Of a stretch of 64,000 bases of DNA, positions 56,881-64,000 are shown in pieces. The stretch is from Takakia lepidozioides (Eukaryota > Streptophyta > Takakiopsida > Takakiales > Takakiaceae): assembly GCA_030704615.1 (NCBI GenBank), contig CM060732.1:10910001-10974000 (forward strand). Direction: 5' to 3'. Every line of letters starts with the position of its first letter. Position 1 is the first letter of the stretch. The position numbers were made by a program, and so were the translations under genes. The notes below the pieces were generated by a model that saw only the letters and a program-made list of their open reading frames with translations, had not been told where the DNA came from and did not search any database.

Positions 56881-58465
56881 TCTCTCTATGCCAAGTTTGA
56901 GTGTTGCATGGAGGATGCCCTGGTTATCAGCGTCCCGTATCATACTATGCCTAAAAAGCAAGAGAAACAAAAAGACTATCGTACTTGCCTATGCTGTCCG
57001 ACATTAAATAATTCATAAACTCTTGTAATGAATTTTCTTTAAATGTCACCAAATCCTGCCGAAATTACACAAAATCTCAAAAAAATCGCCAAAAATCTTG
57101 AATTGTTTTTTAAAATAATCAAATAATTTTAATTTTAAAAAAAATCCGGCAGAGGCTTGACGAACTGCATAGGCAAGTACGGTAGTTGCATAATGGCTCC
57201 ACCTTTGCAAGTCTATTTACATAATCTGATATCTAAACGAAATTATTGTATACATTACTTGGAAATGATGTTATCATGTAGCTCACTAGGTAGTTTAAGA
57301 ACAATAAATACTGTTTATAATCAGCCCCACATATACATTTTTTGTTCTAGGGTTTCATGAGCATTTGTCCAAATATTATCAAGTTGTGAACCATACTAGA
57401 TAATTATGCACTCTCCACGCAACATCGAATCAGTTTGAGCATACTGCAATGGAATCAAACAAATGCAAGCCCACCGTTATTGTGTAATTATTAATTGGTT
57501 ATAAAGTGATCCCAAACTCTACACACTAATCCACATGGCACCTTTGTATAGTCTCGTGCTCAATGAAACCCAAAATTTGCACCCTTACTGGACAATGTAC
57601 CTCTTGATGACTTGTCAAATGTGCACCAACTTGATCGGATGAACTACATCATGTTTATATATTTCATATGTAAAATGTATGAAATATTTTATCTATACAT
57701 GGCTTGAATCAATACAACTCTCCAGAAACCATTTGCGTAGTCCTACCTTGAGAAGCTAGAGCCAACAAACAACCACCACCAATTCATTCGGGTAATTTAT
57801 ATACATGTAATTATGATTTTAAACAAACAAAATAAGATATAATTGTTGGGTTCAAAAGAATACCGTATAGCAAATATAGCAATCGATAAATCATTTGTGA
57901 ATTTTATAAATAAATTTATTTTATATTTTTATAATAGCAATAAAAGAATAAATTGAAACGACAATTGTGAAGGGATTTGAAGACTCAAGTGATCAACTAA
58001 ATGTGTGGAGTCCGGCGACGAGGTGGGTTAGGCTTAAGAACCGCCCACTTGCAAATGCTTCACTATTTTACAAATGGTCGGCGGCCAATGGGAGATATCT
58101 CCCTCTAACTTTCTACCGGCAAATATCGAGTCCAACTTCTCCACTTGCAGTGCAAGTGTTTATCCTAAACTAGTCATATCTAATTGTCTTCCAAGTCTTT
58201 TTTATTTCGGTTAACACAGCTTCACCATGAGTCCATCCTCTCCCGTATGGGGGACCTACTTCCGGAGCTCTATTCAGGGTATTAAGACAAGTCGTTTAGA
58301 TCTAGGTCGCTTTACGTTGTTCGCACTTCCCGAAACAACACATGCGTATCAGAGGCCATCCTTTTACCCCACTATCCCGAGGGGAGAGCAACTCTATCCT
58401 AGCAAGAGAAAATACTCTACACCATATTTCCCCCCTTATTTTTAAGGTTAGAAAGAGAAAGATAA

Positions 58466-58537
58466 GACTTCGGCCAAAGCCGGCGTAACTAAGAGCCACT
58501 TTGACCTTGTAGCTAGTACCTCCTTTCAGGGGTGGGC
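58466..58537 (+). repeat. Member of the TAAGAGCCACTT dispersed repeat family
   Basis: Has GACTTCGGCC, then GCGTAACTAAGAGCCACTTT, then CAGGGGTGGGCC in the same order as the copy at 26893-26965. A reversed copy lies near 56805-56880. Confidence 0.6.
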
Positions 58538-59199
58538 CCTATTTTTAAGATATATATATATATATATCTATCTATCTATCTATCTAATTTAATAAAAATA
58601 CAAAAGACCTAAATTCAGAAGAAAAAAATGCATAATGTTGGAAATTTTTCTAGCTATCCAATGAACCGCACTTCATCACCTAGATATACCAGTAGTCCAT
58701 CTATCTTACAAGAAGAGTGAATCGTCGTGTGGAAACCCGTAGGAGGTCTGCCCAAATGGTCGGAAACATCCCCCCTTAAGGCCCTAAATATTTTTTCTCG
58801 ACCCCAAGGTCTTGAGTTCATTCCCTAGGTTTTGGACTGTCGTTTCATCCCTTGGATGAAATATCGCAAGCCTACCAGCCAATATTCACCCATCCAATCC
58901 AAACTACATGCTAAATGGAGGGCCATAGCTCTCGAGGGCTGTTATTCCTTGAGCCTGGAGGCGTGAGCCTGTGAGCCCATGAGGCCAACATAGGCTCACG
59001 CCATGTCAGCATGCCGGAGCGAACATGCAGGGCCTATTACCGCGGGTGGCACCTATTACCGCGGATAGATTAGCCTTTTCCGGGCAATGCAAACTGGATG
59101 TGTTACATCCATTGTATCCATCCTTTCTATCATTCCATCTATTTATACGTTATTAACATACCAAACCCTTGAATGGGAATGTGGCTACGTCGTGAGCAC

Positions 59200-59567
59200 A
59201 GCTTGTGGGCAACCATTCTTGGCATGTGAAGATGCTTCGTGAGGCAGGCAGACTGGAAGAGGCTCTTCAGACTTTGAACCAAAGAGGCATTGCAGCAGAT
59301 CCACATACGTATGTCTGCCTTTTCCTTTAGTGCATCAGGATAAAAGGCCCGGAAGCTAGAAAGCAGGTGCACACTCACATCATCCAAAGCGGATCCCTGC
59401 GAAATGTTTTCTTACTCACCACCCTTGCGAACATGTATGGTAAGTGCGGGAGCATCATGGATGCTCACCAAGTGTTCAGAAGAATGCCTGAACGATCTTT
59501 GATCACGTGGACTTTAATGTTGTTTTTTTGCAATGCACACAAGCCTGTGAGCTCCGGAAAACACTAA
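59200..59567 (+). pseudogene. Pentatricopeptide-repeat (PPR) gene fragment
   Basis: Plus-strand reading gives LREAGRLEEALQTLNQRGIA and ADPHTYVCLF, then a TAG and an imperfect stretch, then KQVHTHIIQSGSLRNVFLLT, TLANMYGKCGSIMDAHQVFR and RMPERSLITWTLM. This is the PLS-type PPR pattern of organelle RNA-editing factors in land plants. The stop and the loss of similarity after ITWTLM show a truncated, non-functional copy. Confidence 0.75.
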
Positions 59568-59716
59568 AGAGATTGAAGGAACAATCCGGGCAGTCCATGC
59601 AACCTCCCTCTCCAATAATTTTTTGTTCCCAGGAATTCACATCTATCCCCCTTGAATCATATTGAAATGCATGATGGAAACATGGCTTGAATCATATGGG
59701 AATGCAAGTTGGAAAC

Positions 59717-60712
59717 AGTGTGCAGCACCGCACACTATGTTGAGCCCGTCATCAATGTTCTTTTTTTCTTTCAAATGTAGGCACTTAGTACACTCTTCTA
59801 GTCTTCAGTCACACTGAAATGTTTGCAAGGAACAGTGTGCGGCACCGCACACTATTTGTGCCCCTCTTCACTTTCGTTTTTTGCTTCAAAATTGATCTCT
59901 TCTGCACTGAGTTACAGTCCTGAATCACACCAAAATGGAAGCACAAAACAGTGTGTGGCACCGCACACTGTTTGTGCCCCCCTGAAACAATCGTTTTATG
60001 TTTGAATTGTAACCCCCAGGTCCTCTTTTGGAGTTCACTCACCTCTCTGTATCCCCCTTGAATCATATTGAAATTCATCCTCCAGACAGTGTGCGGCACC
60101 GCACATTGTTTGAGCCCCTCTTCAATGTTAATTTTTTGTTTGAAATGTGAGCACTTAGCACATTCTTGCATGCATAACTAACACTTGAATGGCAGCACGA
60201 AACAGTGTGTGACACCGCACACTATTTGTGCCCCCTTGGAACGCTCTCTTTTGGTTGGAAATGTATCCCTTCTGGTGTGTGAAGCAGGCTAGAATCAAAG
60301 CAAAATGGCAGCACGAAACAGTGTGCGGCACCGCACACTGTTTCTGCCCCCCTGGAACTCTCTCTTTTGGTTGGAAGTGTATCCCTTCAGTTGTTTGTAG
60401 CAGGCTTGAATCGGAGCAACATGGAAGCACAAAACAGTGTGCGGCACCGCACACTGTTTGTGACCCCCTAAAACATTCGTATTTTGTGTTTCAATTGTAG
60501 CCCGAAACAGTGAATGCCCCTCTTTGTCTCCTCTGACAGTCACCACTGCATCATGTTGAAATTCAAGATGGACACAGTGTGTGGTACCGCACACTGTTCG
60601 AGCTACTCCACAATGTTCTTTTTATGTTGAGAAAGTAGGCACTCAGCTCATGTTTTCAAAACTTCACTCGTGATGAAATGACAACTTCAAACAGTGTGCG
60701 GCACCGCACACT
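59717..60712. repeat. Array of nine hairpin-forming 20-bp repeats
   Basis: AGTGTGCGG-CA-CCGCACACT or close variants start at 59717, 59834, 59950, 60088, 60204, 60320, 60436, 60576 and 60693. Spacing is 116-117 bp, with two intervals of 138-140. Each has 9-bp complementary arms around an asymmetric CA, often lengthened to about 12 bp by flanking AAC...GTT. All point the same way. The DNA between them is also repeated loosely (CTTGAATCA, GTGCCCCCCTG, TTTGTTTGAAATG-like words), so the whole is a tandem array of about 116-bp units with the hairpin as the best-conserved part. A degenerate tenth copy lies near 60784. Confidence 0.9.
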
Positions 60713-60789
60713 GTTTCAGCCCTCTGTATTTTAGTCACCCAACTCTGTCTGTCAGGCTTCAATCAACCTAAAATGAAGCAACAGTCAGT

Positions 60790-63700
60790 TTGGGGTACGG
60801 CACTGTTTTTGAAACCTCTGTCAAGTTTGTGTGTCGGCATGGCAAACTGGAATACTACAGCTCTACCCCTGAAGAGAGAAGGTCAGCAAAGGGGGTTGAG
60901 AGTCACATCAAGCGAGAGATGAACACCACCAGAAAAAATATTATGAGTGCTTTTGTGAAGCAGCTGACTAGAATTGCAGACCCAACCTTCGGACCAGAGT
61001 TCCTTCAAGAGGTGAAAAACCATTACAACAAACCAGGAAAGCCGGAGATGGCCTAGGAGAAGTTGCACAGGTTGTCTACCGCAGAACAGAAGGTGAAGTG
61101 GCTGCAAATATGGAACTCCAATCCCACTGTCAGGGACACCCACATGTTCCCTAGGCCGGAGAAAGAGAAGAAGACCCAACGTGTCATTCTAGTCAGTGAC
61201 AATATGATGGACACATGGCTTCACAAGGCCATTTACTGGAGCCAGGTATGATGTCCTTTGCTGTGTCACTTTCTTTTCGCTTTTCTGTCATTCTCTTTCG
61301 ATGTTTCATTGACTTGTTTTGTAGTTCATTCTTGCATTGGAATTGTTTTGCAGTTGGAGGAAATGGCCCAGTCTGTTCTACTTACGCAGCTGGCTGACTA
61401 TGGCATCACCATGACAACACCGAAGGTCACCTTCCAAGCATACATGCGGTAATGGAGAGCCACAATGTGGCAATCTTGTTTCTTCAGGGAGTTCAACAAG
61501 GAGGGTGGGATCAGTCGAACAAATGAGCTTGACCAGCAAGAGAAATGAGAGGAAGCCTGGAAACGATGCCTTTACAGGTGCAAAATGGCCTAGGCTTCTT
61601 TGTTTTGCAAAGACATTATCTCCTCCCTCCAACCTGATTTGTCTGGGCTCATATGAGTGTGCGGTGCCGCACACTCTTTTGTTCTGTCCGTGTGTAATAA
61701 CACCAACATACACACCCTGGGCCCTTCAGCCTATTTTGTGTGCGGTGATTAGAGTGTGCGGTGCCGCACACTCTTTTTGGGGGTCTTCGTGACGTGGTAG
61801 AAAATCTAGGAGACAATAGTTACAGTCTTTGTGCCGGCAGGTACATAAAGTATGTTCTCATGGCAGAGAACTGTTTGGACAAACATCCGGATTTCGTGGA
61901 CCTGTGGCTTATTCCTGCTGGCAACCATACCATGTTTACTATAGGGATCTTGCAGAACTGGGGCCCAAACCACCTTTCCAGCTGTGGTTGGTACTTGGAT
62001 TGCCCAGTTTCTGAGACCCCAATGCAGGAGGTGTCTTTGAGGGGAGAGAATGAGCGTGTAGCAGCCAGCGCCGCAACTGCTGACCTTCATGATAGAAATT
62101 TGAGGACGCTTGCAGAGAATGAGCCTCCCGCTCAGGATACCCCGGGTAAAGGTAGAAAGGGAAAGGGAAAGGATGCTGCTGTTGGTGGAGGGAAAGGAAG
62201 GGGTAAGGGGAATGGAGCACAGGGGCAGATAGGTGGGTAGGGAAGTGTTGCAGAAACTGGCCCAGCGGCAGATGTCCAGCCGGCCAAGGATACTCCACAA
62301 CATGGTAGGGGATCCAGGAGGAAGAAGAAGGGGGCGGTCGATCCTGAGGACCCGTACCATGCAGTGGAGCATCCCCTGAGGGTCATTCGCCCTACCAGGT
62401 TGGAGATGGCCAACGTCGGGTTCCTTGCCATGATGGAGTTCACGAAATCTGATTACAAGGGCGATCCTTCACCAGTGTGGGAGAGGATTGTGGAGTTCAT
62501 CGGCATGGTGCGTGTTGTCTTTTGCTTCTTTTGTGTTGTTTGAATGTTGTTTCAATCCTCTTGAGCATTTGCTTGCATGCTTTTTTGCAGGCAAAAATGA
62601 CCAAATCTTGGGTGAACGGGAAGGAGAAGACATATGCAGCCGCACTCATCATCTTGGACATCCCCGATGGGTTGACAGTCCCGGATGTCCCTCCAACGGG
62701 TGCTTGTCTAGGTTGGAATGCTTTTGATGAGCGCTACTGGCGGTGGGTTTTCTCCTTTTGCAACTTCTTTCTCTCCGATGCAGGTGTTTTGGTGCTTATC
62801 CAGTCCATCGACCTTCGCTGTCGCCGTGCACTTTCCAGCTATTTGAAAGCCTCAGGTATGAGGGTCGTGAAGACATGGAATTGTGTGAATAGCATGTATC
62901 TGACGAAGGGGGATCGTCCGGGAGAGATGGTTAATCTGCCTTCTTATTCCTCTTCTTGGTGGTTCTCAGATGGAATTGCATAAGTCACTCAAATGAATAT
63001 AGAGGGGCCGAGTTTTCAAGCTTCTTACTTCCTTGTGGATTCATGTTCGCAGACTTGTCTGTTTGAAGCGGTTTGTCTCGTCCGAGTGCATCCACCTACG
63101 ACTCCAGCCGTGATTAAGGAGTTCGCCATCACTCATGGGGGCAAGTTGAGGATAGATCCTCCCACGGATGACATGCACCACAACTACGTGGACAACAACA
63201 TGTGCTTGCGAAGGGGGAATGGGGTTCCTTGGAGAGGGGCCCATGGAGAGGAGCCCGGCTTTCATTCAAACGATTGTGGAGTGCTGCAACTATACCGACG
63301 CCAGAGTTTTGGATTTGTCCATGGGCACAGGTTCGTCTCTTCATCCTTCATATTTGATCGAGTTTGTTTGTGCATGCACTTTCAGCACTTCCTACCGTTC
63401 GAAAAGAGTCTTCAATGTCTGTTTCCTTCCTTCTATTCCATTGTAGGTGCTTCGTACCACGCTTGCCAGGCCAGTGCGCGACATCTTTTTGGGATTGAAG
63501 GGGATGCCAAAATTTGCAAGAACCTCATCATGGGTTTGGGTGGACAAACTTCTCAAGTCCTTCCGAAGCCCCTTCCCGGTGTTATTGATACTGGGGAGAT
63601 GTCCGACAAGGAGCTCGATGACGACTTTGCCTGTGAGTAAGTTCAACCTATGGATGCTTGTATTGTTGTTTCAATACCAAAATCACTGTTCTTAAGGCAA

Positions 63701-64000
63701 AGTGCACATGGGAGACATCATCTTCGAAAGACTTGTGCATTGCATCATTGTATTCAAGATGGTTTTTTCTCGTCTTGTGTAGGAGCCCGTGTACTTCCAC
63801 TGACCCTCAAGGACTATCACACCTTTTTGGACTTCTTTCAAGTCCTCATCAGTTTTACATGCTGCCCGTCTATGCGGAGGCACTCGTAGCAAGCATGTCC
63901 ATTCATGGCACTCGCAATCCAACCATCGACGTCCGTGGTAAAAAACGTGGTGTTGGGGCCGCAATCTTTGTGGATGACATAGCACAGGAGGTCAATTGTG
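60790..64000 (+). CDS. Multi-exon gene or element with beta-class DNA amino-methyltransferase-like motifs, partial and damaged
   Basis: Plus-strand coding blocks: 60790-61245, 61354-61451, about 61785-62507, 62591-62981, about 63055-63330, 63447-63636 and 63783 to the window end. Clean GT/AG introns lie at 61246-61353, 62508-62590, 63331-63446 and 63637-63782, the last two in matching phase. The N-terminal part is unknown (FVKQLTRIADPTFGPEFLQE). A Lys/Gly-rich tract follows near 62150-62215. Then come ALIILDIPDGL (like a DPPY motif IV), LSDAGVLVLIQSIDL and LKASGMRVVKTWNCV. The later exons give PMERSPAFIQTIVECCNYTD, ARVLDLSMGTGASYHACQAS and ARHLFGIEGDAKI, matching motifs X and I of permuted N4/N6 DNA methyltransferases. 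In-frame stops at 61054, 61450, 62238 and 62979 and a frameshift near 63236 suggest decay. Function is inferred from motifs only. Confidence 0.5.
61656..61675. repeat. Hairpin repeat, reverse orientation
   Basis: AGTGTGCGG-TG-CCGCACACT: the same unit as the array but with the centre complemented, so it lies in the opposite direction. Confidence 0.85.
61753..61772. repeat. Hairpin repeat, reverse orientation, second copy
   Basis: Identical to 61656-61675 and 97 bp from it. A half-unit (TGTGTGCGGTGATT) lies just before it. Confidence 0.85.

Larger units (their letters stand above)
55373..59150. other. AT-rich repeat-filled spacer
   Basis: 55.64-55.82 kb is crowded with ACCCGGACCCG words. 55.84-56.47 kb has many GGTATC / GATACC words in both orientations, including GGTATCAACC (55841) and GGTTGATACC (near 56402), suggesting a foldback element. 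56805-56880 (reversed) and 58466-58537 are members of the TAAGAGCCACTT repeat family. A TA then TCTA microsatellite lies at 58551-58585. No gene recognised. Confidence 0.45.

Noticed and set aside
59809-60594. Minus-strand frames repeating QCAVPHTV-like segments
   Set aside because: Translation of the hairpin repeat array, not a repeat protein.
59717-60712. CRISPR-like look of regularly spaced 20-bp palindromic repeats
   Set aside because: The spacers are related to each other and the surroundings are plant nuclear DNA; tandem repeat units with a conserved hairpin explain it.

Overview
The window is nuclear DNA of a land plant. Introns use GT/AG sites, introns and spacers are full of transposable elements, and the families present are plant ones: PHT1 phosphate transporter, EXORDIUM, plant G-protein gamma subunit, GT14/DUF266 glycosyltransferase, plastid-type ABCD half-transporter, plant NUFIP, PPR and LRR fragments. 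The proteins look diverged from angiosperm versions, so a spore-bearing lineage (bryophyte, lycophyte or fern) is likely, but I cannot name the species.

Layout. 0.4-1.0 kb: last exon of a GT14 glycosyltransferase (+). 1.6-2.5 kb: decayed LRR disease-resistance gene (-). 3.1-6.6 kb: six-exon NUFIP gene (-), head to head with a G-gamma gene (+, 7.2-9.1 kb) whose last exon I could not find. 14.4-15.4 kb: EXORDIUM-like gene (-). 16.6-17.9 kb: non-autonomous element with piggyBac-type TTAA ends. 22.2-30.0 kb: ABCD-type half-transporter (+) in which three exons, carrying most of the ATPase domain, lie on the opposite strand between near-identical 57-bp inverted repeats. 31.6-33.6 kb: three-exon F-box/kelch gene (-). 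34.7-35.2 kb: small inverted-repeat element. 36.3-37.9 kb: intronless PHT1 gene (-).

40.5-55.1 kb is a nest of two related Ty3/gypsy elements. Element B (+), with a long LTR and a truncated gag, was split by element A (-, 42,678-53,475), which has TG...CA ends and a CAAG target duplication. Element A encodes gag with CCHC knuckles, protease, a DNMT3/DRM-like cytosine-5 DNA methyltransferase, reverse transcriptase, RNase H, integrase and a PHD finger. Its reading frame is broken in several places.

55.2-64.0 kb holds a tRNA-derived SINE, a PPR fragment, nine copies of a 20-bp hairpin spaced about 116 or 140 bp, and a multi-exon gene or element (+) running off the window. The latter has motifs of a permuted (beta-class) DNA amino-methyltransferase, and two more hairpins lie between its coding blocks. 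The main points of interest are the methyltransferase-bearing retroelement, the hairpin array with the second methyltransferase-like gene, and the intragenic inversion.
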